Notes: a model not told the origin generated them from the letters alone. Numbered from the stretch's first letter, positions 7,700 through 17,349 are shown. The stretch is 64,000 nucleotides of DNA from Gallionella sp. (GCA_030645535.1 JAUSNM010000016.1:1-64000); one strand, 5' to 3'. Program-made: numbers and translations.

Positions 7700-9254
7700 A
7701 CTATCCAACGCACAGATGGAAGGCTGGGCGGAACTAGAGCTGGAGATGCTGCGCACCGAACTGGAAACGCTTTATCAGGCCAGCCGTGTACTGTCTCATT
7801 CACTCAATCTGAAAGAAACGCTGGATGGTATGTTGCACGCACTGCATGAAGGCGTAGGCCTGGAGCGCGGCATGGTCAGCTTGATGGATGTAAAAACCGG
7901 AGAGTTACAAGTCTCGCTGGTATATGGCATATCCGATAAAATTACCGAAGAAGTCACTTATCTGCCTGGCGAAGGCATCGTCGGCACTATCCTGAAGTCG
8001 GGCAACAGCATCGTGGTAAAGCGCATCACCGATGAACCGCGCTTCTTAAGTCGCCTCGGCATCTATAACCCGCTGGGCGCGTTCGTCGGCGTGCCAATCA
8101 GGGTCGGCAAAAAGGTAGTCGGCGTGCTGGCCGCTCAACCCGCTCCTGGAGCTGAAATACTGCTGTTTGAATACGAGCGGTTTCTGAAAATGATCGCCAA
8201 CCTGATCGGTCAAAGCGTGCGCCTGTCACAGGATGTTGCGCAGGAAAAAAGTGTACTGACCGAAGAACGCGACGTGCTGCGACGCACGGTGCGCGGACAA
8301 TATGGTTTCGACAACATTATTGGCCATAACCCGGCTATGCGTCGTATTTTTGAACAGGTGCGACTGGTCGCCAAGTGGAATACCACCGTACTGATACGTG
8401 GCGAAACCGGAACCGGCAAAGAATTGATCGCTAACGCCATCCATTACAATTCCCCGCGTGCGCGTGGCAGCTACGTCAAACTCAACTGCGCCGCCCTGCC
8501 GGAAAGCCTGCTGGAATCAGAACTGTTCGGTCACGAAAAAGGATCGTTCACAGGAGCTATCGCGCAACGAAAAGGCCGCTTTGAACAAGCCGCAGGCGGC
8601 ACGGTGTTCCTCGATGAAATCGGCGAAATCTCGGCGCCCTTCCAGGCGAAGCTGCTACGCGTATTGCAGGAAGGCGAACTGGAACGTGTCGGCGGCACAA
8701 GTACCATCAAGGTAGATGTCCGCGTGGTCGCCGCTACCCACCGTGACCTGGAAGCCGAAGTGGAAGCAGGCCGCTTCCGCGAGGATTTGTATTACCGGCT
8801 TAACGTCATGCCGCTGTTCTTGCCACCGTTGCGGGAACGTATGGAAGATATACCGGATATCGCACGCTTTCTGGTCGAAAAAGTCGCTACAAAACAAGGA
8901 CGATCGCTCAGCCTGACCGATACCGCATTGCGCGTGTTGATGCACCATGACTGGCCGGGAAATGTGCGCGAACTGGAAAACTGCCTGGAGCGCGCCGCCG
9001 TGATGACCGAAGGCTGCGTGATCGACCGCGACGCCATCCTGCTCACTGGCATCAACGAAAAGATCTCGGTGAGTCGGGGCGCGATCCAGAACGTGAATCT
9101 CGATGATCCCGACCTCGACGAACGCGAAAAAGTGATTGCAGCACTGGAACAGGCCGGCTGGGTACAAGCCAAAGCCGCGCGCCTGCTCGACATGACCCCG
9201 CGCCAGATCGCCTATCGCATCCAGACCCTCAACATCAAAGTTCGTCAGATTTAA
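7689..9254 (+). CDS. nifA: nif-specific transcriptional activator NifA
   Basis: A 521-residue sigma-54 enhancer-binding protein that activates nif promoters. Order: GAF domain (about 28-175), AAA+ domain with Walker A GETGTGKE near 238-245, loop GSFTGA near 285-290 (GAFTGA in most relatives) and Walker [12 protein letters not shown], then a C-terminal helix-turn-helix ([18 protein letters not shown]) that reads TGT-N10-ACA sites. The Cys-rich interdomain linker of oxygen-sensitive rhizobial NifA is absent, fitting control by NifL. The ATG at 7689 is preceded by AGCAGGAG at good spacing; an ATG 6 bases earlier overlaps that site. A globin-GGDEF-EAL gene follows after 2 bases. Confidence 0.96.
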   Translation: MSVELSNAQMEGWAELELEMLRTELETLYQASRVLSHSLNLKETLDGMLHALHEGVGLERGMVSLMDVKTGELQVSLVYGISDKITEEVTYLPGEGIVGTILKSGNSIVVKRITDEPRFLSRLGIYNPLGAFVGVPIRVGKKVVGVLAAQPAPGAEILLFEYERFLKMIANLIGQSVRLSQDVAQEKSVLTEERDVLRRTVRGQYGFDNIIGHNPAMRRIFEQVRLVAKWNTTVLIRGETGTGKELIANAIHYNSPRARGSYVKLNCAALPESLLESELFGHEKGSFTGAIAQRKGRFEQAAGGTVFLDEIGEISAPFQAKLLRVLQEGELERVGGTSTIKVDVRVVAATHRDLEAEVEAGRFREDLYYRLNVMPLFLPPLRERMEDIPDIARFLVEKVATKQGRSLSLTDTALRVLMHHDWPGNVRELENCLERAAVMTEGCVIDRDAILLTGINEKISVSRGAIQNVNLDDPDLDEREKVIAALEQAGWVQAKAARLLDMTPRQIAYRIQTLNIKVRQI

Positions 9255-9256
9255 TT

Positions 9257-11458
9257 ATGCGCAATATTCCAGCCCTGCTCACTGAAATTGGTATTGATGA
9301 AACTGAAATTGCACAGCGACAAGCATTTTTGTCGTTTGACGAACGTGATGCCGCACGGCTTAAAGACGTACATGACATGTTGGATGCGCAGCGTGATCAT
9401 TTGACCGAGGTTTTCTATGACCACCTGTTACTCTTTCCCGAGATTCGCCCGCTGTTGGGTGATGAAGCCAAGCTGGCTCGCCTGAAACAGGCTCAGACGG
9501 TGTATTTCAGTCAGCTCACGGCAGGATGTTATGACCTGGCCTATGTAGAAAATCGTTTGCATATCGGCGTCGTGCATCAGCGTGTGGGCCTTACGCCCAA
9601 GTGGTACATGAGCGCGTATTGCAAATACCTGAGCGAAGTCATGCCTCTGGTGTCGGAGCACTATGCCAATGAACCGGAACGTGGACTGGATGCCTTTCGG
9701 GCGTTGCTGAAAGTCATTTTTTTCGACATGGGGCTGGCGCTGGACACCTATTTCCACGCCGAACAGAAAGCACTGCTGCTGGCGCACAGCTATACCGAAC
9801 AGATCGTCAGCAATATGCCGATCGGCTTCATTGTGCTGGACGGATTCGGGAAAATTCGTCTTGCCAACAATGCCGTGTTGCGCATGTTCAACCTGGCCCA
9901 AAGCAAAGTATTGCAGGGCAAGACGTTAGGTGAATTTCTCGATGTCGCAGCGCTGGATGAAGAGATCATCCTGGTGCTGAAAAGCCGTTCGCATTGCAAC
10001 GATTTCGGATTTGATCGTACGAATGAAGATGGCGTCCATTCCTACCTTGCCGATATTTCGCTGGCTCAGATAGGCGAGGAAAACCTCGTGCTGTTCATGG
10101 TGCAGGACATCACCCTGCGCAAACAGTCCGAGGAAGAAATCCACCGTCTGGCCTTTTATGATCCGCTCACAAAACTGCCCAATCGCCGCTTGTTGCACGA
10201 GCGCCTGCTACAAAGCATGTCCCTCAGTTCACGCAGCGGCAAACACAGTGCATTGATGTTCATCGATCTGGATAATTTCAAGACCCTCAACGACACGCAA
10301 GGACATGACGTCGGTGATCTGCTGCTAAAAGAGGTCGCGAACCGCCTGATACGCAATGTGCGCGAAGGTGACACGGTAGCCCGACTGGGTGGCGACGAAT
10401 TCGTTGTGGCCCTCGAATCATTGAGCAGTATGGACCTGGAGGCCGCTAACCAGTCCGAGATGATCGCCGAAAAAATCCGTGCCGAATTAAGCCTGCCCTA
10501 CCAGCTTAACAGCATCGAGCACCACAGCTCGCCCAGTATCGGCGTCACTCTGTTTCGCGGACATCAGAGCAGCCTTGATGAGGTGCTGAAACAGGCCGAT
10601 CTTGCCATGTATCATGCCAAGGCTTCCGGTCGCAACATGGTGTGTTTCTTCGATCCGGAGATGCAATCCAAAATGGAGGAGCGAGCCGAACTGGAAAAAG
10701 ATCTGCGTGCTTCGCTTCGCTTGCATCAGTTGATGCTGTATTACCAGATGCAGGTGGACGACACAGGCCGCATCGTCGCGGCTGAGGCATTGATCCGCTG
10801 GCAACATCCGCTGCGAGGGATGGTATCTCCTGCTCAATTCATCCCGCTGAGTGAGGAGATTGGCATGATTCTTCCCATCGGTGATTGGGTGATCGAACAA
10901 GCTTGTGCCCAGCTAAAAAACTGGGAAATGAATCCGGTAATGAGCAAGATCCGGGTTTCCGTCAATGTCAGCCCAAGGCAATTGAGTCATCCCTATTTTG
11001 TCGAACAAGTTAAGGAGGCTATCGAACAAACCGGAATTCGTCCCTCACAACTCAAACTGGAGTTGACTGAGAGCTTTATTCTGCAGGATATGCAGGATGC
11101 TATCGAAAAAATGCAGGAACTGCGCGGGATCGGCATCTGCTTCGCCATGGATGATTTCGGTACAGGGTATTCTTCGTTGTCCCATCTCAAACGCCTGCCG
11201 CTGGAACAGCTCAAGATCGATCAGTCCTTTGTGCGGGATATCGCCCGCGACAGAAGCAGCAGCGTCATGGTACGCACCATCATCAGCATCGCCAGCAATT
11301 TCGGCCTGGAAGTGGTGGCTGAAGGTGTCGAGACAGATGACCAGTTCGCCTTCCTACGTCAGTATGGATGCAACAAATTCCAGGGCTACCTGTTCGGCAA
11401 ACCGGTTCCCGTGCAAGAGTTTGAGCGGCTATGCAGCCAACAACTGTCGGGGCAGTGA
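9257..11458 (+). CDS. Globin-coupled GGDEF/EAL cyclic-di-GMP enzyme
   Basis: A 733-residue cytoplasmic protein. Residues 1-170 form a globin-coupled sensor (protoglobin-like) domain with GVVHQRVGLTPKWYMSAY, where His is the likely proximal haem ligand. A PAS domain follows (about 180-300), then GGDEF with intact GGDEF and an upstream REGD inhibitory-site pattern, then EAL with EALIRWQHP and MDDFGTGYSS, so both synthase and phosphodiesterase motifs look intact. Known relatives sense O2 through haem. It begins 2 bases after nifA and so is probably co-transcribed with nifLA, suggesting that oxygen signals are turned into c-di-GMP output when nitrogen fixation is on. Direction of regulation is unknown. 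Confidence 0.88.
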   Translation: MRNIPALLTEIGIDETEIAQRQAFLSFDERDAARLKDVHDMLDAQRDHLTEVFYDHLLLFPEIRPLLGDEAKLARLKQAQTVYFSQLTAGCYDLAYVENRLHIGVVHQRVGLTPKWYMSAYCKYLSEVMPLVSEHYANEPERGLDAFRALLKVIFFDMGLALDTYFHAEQKALLLAHSYTEQIVSNMPIGFIVLDGFGKIRLANNAVLRMFNLAQSKVLQGKTLGEFLDVAALDEEIILVLKSRSHCNDFGFDRTNEDGVHSYLADISLAQIGEENLVLFMVQDITLRKQSEEEIHRLAFYDPLTKLPNRRLLHERLLQSMSLSSRSGKHSALMFIDLDNFKTLNDTQGHDVGDLLLKEVANRLIRNVREGDTVARLGGDEFVVALESLSSMDLEAANQSEMIAEKIRAELSLPYQLNSIEHHSSPSIGVTLFRGHQSSLDEVLKQADLAMYHAKASGRNMVCFFDPEMQSKMEERAELEKDLRASLRLHQLMLYYQMQVDDTGRIVAAEALIRWQHPLRGMVSPAQFIPLSEEIGMILPIGDWVIEQACAQLKNWEMNPVMSKIRVSVNVSPRQLSHPYFVEQVKEAIEQTGIRPSQLKLELTESFILQDMQDAIEKMQELRGIGICFAMDDFGTGYSSLSHLKRLPLEQLKIDQSFVRDIARDRSSSVMVRTIISIASNFGLEVVAEGVETDDQFAFLRQYGCNKFQGYLFGKPVPVQEFERLCSQQLSGQ

Positions 11459-11472
11459 GTAGCGTATTTATC

Positions 11473-11488
11473 AGGCATGAAATTTGCT
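11473..11488 (+). promoter_or_regulatory. Sigma-54 promoter of the nif11-like gene
   Basis: AGGCATG-AAAT-TTGCT fits the -24/-12 consensus in 15 of 16 positions. It lies about 90 bases before the nif11-like ATG. No TGT-N10-ACA was found within about 130 bases upstream, so the activator is uncertain. Confidence 0.6.
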
Positions 11489-11576
11489 TTATATCAGACA
11501 AGGATGAAAAAGCGACAATTCATCCGACAGGGATGATGCACTTTTCCTATATCTATAAAACTATTACGAGACCAAC

Positions 11577-11795
11577 ATGGCCATTAAAGACATCAAAGCC
11601 TTTTCAGACAAAGCACGTGCAGAACCTGAACTAAAAGAGAAACTCATCGCCTGCCAAAAGGTACGCGAGTTGCTCACGCTTGCGCGTGAAAACGGATTTC
11701 AATTTGCAGAGGATGAAATGTATCCGCCCAATGAACCGCAGTTCACCGCCGAGCAACTATCCGAAAAACTCGTAAAGGCACTGCTACGCGCCTGA
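11577..11795 (+). CDS. Nif11 family protein
   Basis: A 72-residue protein matching the Nif11 domain pattern: a short helix ending in DIKAFSDKARAEPELKEKL, a second helix and a closing ARENGFQFAEDEM. Nif11 proteins are small cytosolic proteins of unknown role in diazotrophs; the same fold serves as a leader in some peptide natural products. Here there is no GG cleavage motif or Cys-rich core after the domain, and no maturation enzyme nearby, so a peptide precursor is unlikely. The ribosome site is weak. A strong terminator follows, making it a monocistronic unit between nifLA and nifB. Confidence 0.75.
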   Translation: MAIKDIKAFSDKARAEPELKEKLIACQKVRELLTLARENGFQFAEDEMYPPNEPQFTAEQLSEKLVKALLRA

Positions 11796-11812
11796 CCTGA
11801 ATGGCAAACAGG

Positions 11813-11838
11813 AAAACCGGTGAACCTGCCGGTTTTTC
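11813..11838 (+). terminator. Rho-independent terminator after the nif11-like gene
   Basis: AAAACCGG, an 8-base loop, then CCGGTTTT followed by further T residues: an 8-base-pair stem with a U-tract, 18 bases after the stop. The rest of the gap 11796-12202 holds the nifB control region and no gene. Confidence 0.85.
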
Positions 11839-12043
11839 GTAATCTATACCGGCGTCAAACCACCCTTCCGTCTTATCGATAAATTATACGACACCGCAAC
11901 TGCAATACCCGACTTCTACAGGCTATTAGCGCGAAAGTTGGGCACATCACCCCCTTGGATGTGCGCTGACATAGCTTATCGCTGATGCACACCGCGACGT
12001 CCCGGCTCAACCTTCCACCCTGAACCGGCACACCAGATGATTT

Positions 12044-12059
12044 TGTTGTCTTTGCTACA
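12044..12059. promoter_or_regulatory. NifA site 1 upstream of nifB
   Basis: TGT-TGTCTTTGCT-ACA is an exact TGT-N10-ACA match, about 95 bases upstream of the nifB -24 element. Confidence 0.75.
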
Positions 12060-12076
12060 AGTCACCCGGGATGTCA

Positions 12077-12092
12077 TGTGCTGTTTCCAACA
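12077..12092. promoter_or_regulatory. NifA site 2 upstream of nifB
   Basis: TGT-GCTGTTTCCA-ACA, a second exact match 33 bases (about three helical turns) downstream of site 1 and 62 bases from the -24 element. Confidence 0.75.
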
Positions 12093-12153
12093 GCCGGCCA
12101 AAAATATAACAAAATATACTAATAAATCAATGTATTGTAAAATATTTTAGCTC

Positions 12154-12169
12154 AGGCACGCAGTTTGCT
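12154..12169 (+). promoter_or_regulatory. Sigma-54 promoter of nifB
   Basis: AGGCACG-CAGT-TTGCT, one mismatch at the first base; the nifB GTG start lies 34 bases downstream. Confidence 0.85.
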
Positions 12170-12202
12170 TTTAGTTAAGCAACCTATCCAGGAGGATTTA
12201 AC

Positions 12203-13705
12203 GTGGAATTACCTGTCCTTAACAATGTTGCACCCGATGCCGGCGGCTGCTCAGCCGGTTCATGCGGCTCGACTGACGATCAGATGGGCCATCTGCCGGA
12301 GCATATCCGGGAAAAGGTGTTCAACCATCCCTGCTACTCCGAAGAGGCGCATCACTACTTCGCACGCATGCATGTAGCGGTCGCTCCGGCCTGCAACATC
12401 CAGTGCCATTACTGCAACCGAAAATACGATTGCGCCAATGAGTCACGCCCCGGCGTGGTGTCCGAGTTGCATCACCCTGTTCAGGCGGTAAAGAAGGTTC
12501 TGGCTGTCGCCGCGACTATTCCGCAGATGACGGTGCTGGGCATTGCAGGCCCTGGCGACCCTCTTGCGAATCCTGAGCGTACCTTCGAGACGTTCCGCAT
12601 GTTGTCCGAGCAAGCCCCGGACATCAAGCTGTGCGTATCGACCAACGGCCTGTCGCTGCCCGAGCATGTTGACGAGTTGACGAAGTACAACATCGACCAT
12701 GTGACTATCACTATCAACTGTGTTGATCCCGAGGTGGGCGCGAAAATCTATCCGTGGATCTTCTGGAAGAACAAGCGCATCAAGGGTCGTGAAGGCGCTG
12801 CCATCCTGATCGAACAGCAACAAAAAGGTCTGGAAATGCTGGTCGCACGCGGCATTCTGGTCAAGGTGAATTCGGTATTAATTCCCGGCGTAAACGACAA
12901 GCATTTGGCGGAAGTATCCAAAATCGTCAAGGCCAAAGGCGCGTTCCTGCACAACGTGATGCCGCTGATTTCAGAGGCTGAACACGGCACGTTCTACGGC
13001 ATGACCGGCCAGCGCGGACCGACTAACGAAGAACTGCAAATATTGCAGGACGAATGTTCCGGCGACATGAATATGATGCGTCACTGTCGCCAATGTCGCG
13101 CCGATGCGGTGGGTTTGCTGGGCGAAGATCGCGGTGATGAGTTCACCATGGACAAGATAGATGCCATGGACATCAACTACCCTGAAGCGATGAAGATGCG
13201 CGCCGAAGTCCATGCCGCGATCAACGAAGAACTGGAAAGCAAACGCATCGCCCGCGAAAACAAGGTGCAACTGGTCAGCATCGAAGGCCTCAAGGTGAAC
13301 AAGCCAGAAACACGCCCGGTGCTGATGGCGATTGCCACCAAGGGGGGCGGCATCATCAACGAACACTTTGGTCATGCCAGCGAGTTCCTGATTTACGAGG
13401 CTTCATCAATCGGCGTGCGCTTCATCGGTCATCGCAAAACGGTTGCCTACTGTGAAGGCGGCGACACCTGCGGCGATGATGAAAGTGCGCTGGACAAGAG
13501 CCTGAAAGCGCTGTCAGGTTGTGAAGTGGTGCTGTGCAGCAAAATCGGCTTTGAGCCTTGGGGTCCTTTGGAAGCCGCAGGCATCCAACCCAACGGCGAA
13601 TATGCGATGGAGCCGATTGAGGACGCAATACTGGCGGTGTATGAAGAGATGCGCACCAATGGCAAGCTTGACGCCAAACCTGCCGAACAACAAAAAGTTG
13701 CTTGA
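12203..13705 (+). CDS. nifB: Nitrogenase cofactor biosynthesis radical-SAM protein NifB
   Basis: A 500-residue radical-SAM enzyme that fuses two 4Fe-4S units and inserts the central carbide to make NifB-co, the FeMo-co precursor. The radical-SAM motif CNIQCHYC has Cys at 64, 68 and 71, followed by LGIAGPGDPLANPE. Conserved Cys also lie in HCRQCRADAVG. The C-terminal part from about residue 370 (VLMAIATKGGGIINEHFGHASEF) is the NifX-like cofactor-carrier domain, so this is the fused two-domain form. The start codon is GTG, placed by a perfect AGGAGG at 12190. Two NifA sites and a sigma-54 promoter precede it. Confidence 0.97.
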   Translation: MELPVLNNVAPDAGGCSAGSCGSTDDQMGHLPEHIREKVFNHPCYSEEAHHYFARMHVAVAPACNIQCHYCNRKYDCANESRPGVVSELHHPVQAVKKVLAVAATIPQMTVLGIAGPGDPLANPERTFETFRMLSEQAPDIKLCVSTNGLSLPEHVDELTKYNIDHVTITINCVDPEVGAKIYPWIFWKNKRIKGREGAAILIEQQQKGLEMLVARGILVKVNSVLIPGVNDKHLAEVSKIVKAKGAFLHNVMPLISEAEHGTFYGMTGQRGPTNEELQILQDECSGDMNMMRHCRQCRADAVGLLGEDRGDEFTMDKIDAMDINYPEAMKMRAEVHAAINEELESKRIARENKVQLVSIEGLKVNKPETRPVLMAIATKGGGIINEHFGHASEFLIYEASSIGVRFIGHRKTVAYCEGGDTCGDDESALDKSLKALSGCEVVLCSKIGFEPWGPLEAAGIQPNGEYAMEPIEDAILAVYEEMRTNGKLDAKPAEQQKVA

Positions 13706-13740
13706 ACCTGAACGGGAATAGCCACACGTAGCCAAGAGTC

Positions 13741-13832
13741 CGTTCGTGTTGAGCCCTTCGATAAACTCAGGAGAGCCTTGTCGAAACATGAATGGATTCC
13801 AGGCCTTCGACGAACTCAGGCCGAACGGAGTG
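13741..13832. repeat. REP-like intergenic palindromic repeat
   Basis: Two related arms, GCCCTTCGATAAACTCAGG and GGCCTTCGACGAACTCAGG, flank an inverted CCTTGTCGAA segment. The TTCGACAA-type core resembles dispersed repeats common in beta-proteobacterial genomes. It separates nifB from the ferredoxin gene. Confidence 0.6.
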
Positions 13833-13876
13833 TTTTTCGACCTGTAGTGATAGTTAGTTTTTTAAGGGCAAACATC

Positions 13877-14155
13877 ATGGCATTTGAAATCATCGAGTCT
13901 TGCGTCAACTGTTGGGCATGCGAACCGCTGTGCCCGAACAAGGCAATTTACGAGGCAAAGCCGCATTTCCTGATTGACCCGGACAAATGCAATGAATGTG
14001 CGGGCGATTTCGAGGAATCTCAGTGCGTCAGTATTTGCCCGATCGAAGGTGCAATTCTGAATGAACTGGGAGAGGCGTTAAATCCGCCCGGCTCTCTCAC
14101 CGGCATCCCGCCTGCAAAATTTGCCGAGCTTGTCGCCAGGCAAAAAGCGGCATAA
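13877..14155 (+). CDS. 4Fe-4S ferredoxin (nifB-associated, FdxN-like)
   Basis: A 92-residue 2[4Fe-4S] ferredoxin. Cluster motifs are CVNCWACEPLCP near residue 9 and a spaced second motif, CNECAGDFEESQCVSICP, with the insertion typical of nif ferredoxins. It probably supplies low-potential electrons to NifB or nitrogenase. The reading frame opens 33 codons earlier inside the REP-like repeat; I set the start at 13877 (MAFEIIES), where the family begins, with AAGGGC upstream. It is followed 7 bases later by the nifO-like gene in the same direction. Confidence 0.88.
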   Translation: MAFEIIESCVNCWACEPLCPNKAIYEAKPHFLIDPDKCNECAGDFEESQCVSICPIEGAILNELGEALNPPGSLTGIPPAKFAELVARQKAA

Positions 14156-14162
14156 CGGCATC

Positions 14163-14877
<715 letters not shown>

Positions 14878-14883
14878 TTAATC

Positions 14884-15465
14884 ATGCAACCCGTCGTCGG
14901 AATTCCACAAAAATTGCCCGCACCGCCTGACGGCCTGTATGGGAAGCTGATGGCGCATGCGGCGGGCTTGCCTGGCGATGAACTGTTCGCACAGATGATA
15001 GCCGGACAGGTAGCAGGCTTGGGCGCACTGCCGCCCGGACTTGGTCTGAGCAACACGGAATTTTCCGCGTTGCTGGCAAGGCATTATCCAGGCATTAAGC
15101 TGGCTGTGAATTTCGACGAAAGCATTGCTGACCCGCGCGCACTTGAACGCGACGATGTGCTCGCATTGTTGCTGGAGTCTCGCGCAGGTAAAGATACTTC
15201 TGAGCAATGGATGGCAGAGATCGTCACCACTGCCTGCATGGATCGCAATCACCTGTGGCAAGACTTGGGGCTTCATTCACGGGAGTATCTCAGCCGGTTG
15301 ATGACGCAGAACTTCCCTGCCCTCGCAGCAAAGAACATGTACGACATGAAATGGAAAAAGTTCCTCTATAAACAATTATGCGAGCGGGAAGGCATCAACG
15401 CCTGCCGCGCTCCTTCTTGCGAGTATTGTGCAGATTACCTGAAGTGTTTCGGCCCTGAAGATTGA
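14884..15465 (+). CDS. nifQ: Nitrogen fixation protein NifQ
   Basis: A 193-residue molybdenum-donor protein that carries a Mo-Fe-S unit to NifE/NifN and NifH during FeMo-co synthesis. The C-terminal Cys motif CRAPSCEYCADYLKC (C-x5-C-x2-C-x5-C) binds the cluster. The preceding WKKFLYKQLCEREG and MWAEIVTTAC-like block (MAEIVTTACMDRNHLWQDLG) are typical. Length is normal. It ends the nifB-fdx-nifO-fdx-nifQ run; a repeat-containing gap of 91 bases separates it from draG. Confidence 0.93.
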   Translation: MQPVVGIPQKLPAPPDGLYGKLMAHAAGLPGDELFAQMIAGQVAGLGALPPGLGLSNTEFSALLARHYPGIKLAVNFDESIADPRALERDDVLALLLESRAGKDTSEQWMAEIVTTACMDRNHLWQDLGLHSREYLSRLMTQNFPALAAKNMYDMKWKKFLYKQLCEREGINACRAPSCEYCADYLKCFGPED

Positions 15466-15516
15466 TGCACCCCGGCATGGTTACTCATTGTAAATATTGT
15501 GTGTCTTGCGCGTTTA

Positions 15517-15554
15517 CCCCCTCCCTAGTCCTCCCCCTGCAAGGTGGAGGGAGT
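15517..15554. repeat. Short palindromic C-rich/G-rich repeat upstream of draG
   Basis: CCCCTCCCTAGTCCTCCCCC, a short spacer, then GGTGGAGGGAG: an inverted-repeat element. The same element type lies inside nifN (46471-46512). Its right arm GGTGGAGGGAG sits where the draG ribosome-binding site should be. Confidence 0.65.
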
Positions 15555-15556
15555 AG

Positions 15557-16456
15557 ATGACCACCACTGACCGCGCTGTCGCCGCCTATCTGGGTCTTGC
15601 CATCGGTGATGCGATGGGTGCGACGGTGGAATTCATGACGCCGCGTGAAATTGCGGCCAAGTATCGAATTCACGACACGCTGACAGGCGGCGGCTGGCTG
15701 CACCTCAAACCTGGACAAGTCACCGACGACACCACCATGTCGCTGGCGTTAGGCAGCTCGATACTTGCTCATGGCAGCGTGGATGCGCTCGCCGCAGCTC
15801 ATGCTTTCGATGCCTGGATGCGCGCCAAGCCGGTGGACATCGGTAACACCGTGCGGCGCAACCTGCTGCAATTTCGCAACACCGGCAATCCGGAGGCACC
15901 CTGTTCGGAACATGATGCGGGCAATGGCGCTTTGATGCGCGTGCTGCCTGTAGCATTAGCCACGCTCAATCATTCGGAAGATGCGATACGCGCCGCCTGC
16001 CGCGCACAGGGACATGTAACGCATAACAGCTCACTGTCGGACGCCGCCTGCGAAACCCTGGTGTTCATGATTCAGGACGCGCTTCTTGGCAGAGAAAAAA
16101 ATCACCTGCTGCATCAGCACGCCCACCCGCTTGTCACTCGCCATCCCGAATTCAAGTTCCGCGGGATACGCCCAAGCAGCAACCCAAGCGGATACGTGGT
16201 CGATACCGTGCAGGCCGTGTTTCAGGCTTTTTTCGATACTGACGATTTCCGTAGCTGTCTTGTCGACGTGGTCAATCGCGGCGGGGACGCGGATACCACC
16301 GGTGCGATTGCCAGCATGCTGGCCGGTGCGCTATACGGGCTGGAAGCGATACCCGATGTGTGGAGGAATACGCTGAATGCAGACATACGCCACTCGTGTG
16401 AGGCCCAGGCGCGGGCACTCATTCAACTGGCGGATGAATCAGCCAAAACGGCCTGA
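15557..16456 (+). CDS. draG: ADP-ribosyl-[dinitrogen reductase] hydrolase DraG
   Basis: A 299-residue ADP-ribosylglycohydrolase that removes ADP-ribose from an Arg of NifH (Arg101 here) and so reactivates nitrogenase. Metal-binding motifs are GLAIGDAMG at 13-21, VTDDTTMSLALG near 55-66 and NRGGDADTTGAI near 237-248. Length and order match DraG of Rhodospirillum and Azospirillum. The start follows GGAGGGAG, which belongs to the palindromic repeat upstream. The matching transferase draT is not seen in this window. A frameshifted copy of its 3' end lies at 29328-29527. Confidence 0.92.
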   Translation: MTTTDRAVAAYLGLAIGDAMGATVEFMTPREIAAKYRIHDTLTGGGWLHLKPGQVTDDTTMSLALGSSILAHGSVDALAAAHAFDAWMRAKPVDIGNTVRRNLLQFRNTGNPEAPCSEHDAGNGALMRVLPVALATLNHSEDAIRAACRAQGHVTHNSSLSDAACETLVFMIQDALLGREKNHLLHQHAHPLVTRHPEFKFRGIRPSSNPSGYVVDTVQAVFQAFFDTDDFRSCLVDVVNRGGDADTTGAIASMLAGALYGLEAIPDVWRNTLNADIRHSCEAQARALIQLADESAKTA

Positions 16457-16566
16457 GTATCAGAGCCCGCCCGATATTTGAGCAACTAACCGGCTGGTTT
16501 GTGAAGCAGACATGCAACCAGGCGTCCCTGCGTGCCCAAGGTCATTCCGCATATTTCATGCCTGAT

Positions 16567-17349
16567 TTACTCATGAAAGTATGGGAATTGCTTCAGTGAG
16601 CGAAAGAATTCCATGTCATGGTTGGGCCAAAGCTGAGCCTGTTCTTCCTTGGCCAGACGCTTTAGTTTTCGGATACTGTCCAGCGCCAGATCGTCACGGT
16701 CTTGCCAGCATAAACCGGGCGCTATCTCCTGCTGCAGATTCTCGGCAAGATCAGCTGCATCGCCACAAAGCAATATGGGTGAACCGTTGGGTAGCTCTAC
16801 CCACAATGACATGTGACCCGCCGTGTGTCCGGGCGTTGAGATGGCTCGCACCCCCGGCACCAGATCGTATTCGCCCAGTTTTACCTTCCACGGATAATCA
16901 CCGGAAAAATCGGCTGCGAAATAAGCTGCATCATTCCCCGTTCGCGCAGCTGCCAGCTCGTCGTGTTGCACGTGTACCTCCTTGCCGCACACATCACACA
17001 AGCCACCTGCATGATCGAAATGCAGATGACTCAGAAATACCACATCCACATCGGCCGTTGTCAGCCCCAATTTGGCAAGGTGATGCGGCAAGCGCTGCGG
17101 CTCCTGCATCTCGGGCGCGCCGAACGCGAAATTTTCCGGGTCGTAATACTGTGCGCGCCGGACCGGCTCGGCAATCTTGGCATAATCACAACCGACATCA
17201 AACAGTATGCGTCCGTTGGCAGTTTCGATCAGATAGGCCAGTATCGGCGCCTGAATAATCTGCCCTTGACCCCGGTTACGGGTTGAAAGCGATTTATCGT
17301 AACGGTGAGTGGCGGTCAGCAACGGCCATAAACGTAATGCCTGGGTCAT
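16567..17349 (-). CDS. MBL-fold metallo-hydrolase (AHL-lactonase-like family)
   Basis: A 260-residue metallo-beta-lactamase-fold hydrolase. The metal-binding motif HLHFDHAGG (HxHxDH) lies near residue 115, a second His in STPGHTAGHMS, Asp in CGDAAD and His in WPNHD. The overall pattern, including ILFDVGCD near the N-terminus, matches the N-acyl-homoserine-lactonase-like group, but many members act on other lactones or esters, so the substrate is not known. The start overlaps the EamA transporter stop (ATGA), so the two are translationally coupled at the end of the NtrC-type unit that begins at the binding-protein gene. Confidence 0.8.
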   Translation of the reverse strand: MTQALRLWPLLTATHRYDKSLSTRNRGQGQIIQAPILAYLIETANGRILFDVGCDYAKIAEPVRRAQYYDPENFAFGAPEMQEPQRLPHHLAKLGLTTADVDVVFLSHLHFDHAGGLCDVCGKEVHVQHDELAAARTGNDAAYFAADFSGDYPWKVKLGEYDLVPGVRAISTPGHTAGHMSLWVELPNGSPILLCGDAADLAENLQQEIAPGLCWQDRDDLALDSIRKLKRLAKEEQAQLWPNHDMEFFRSLKQFPYFHE

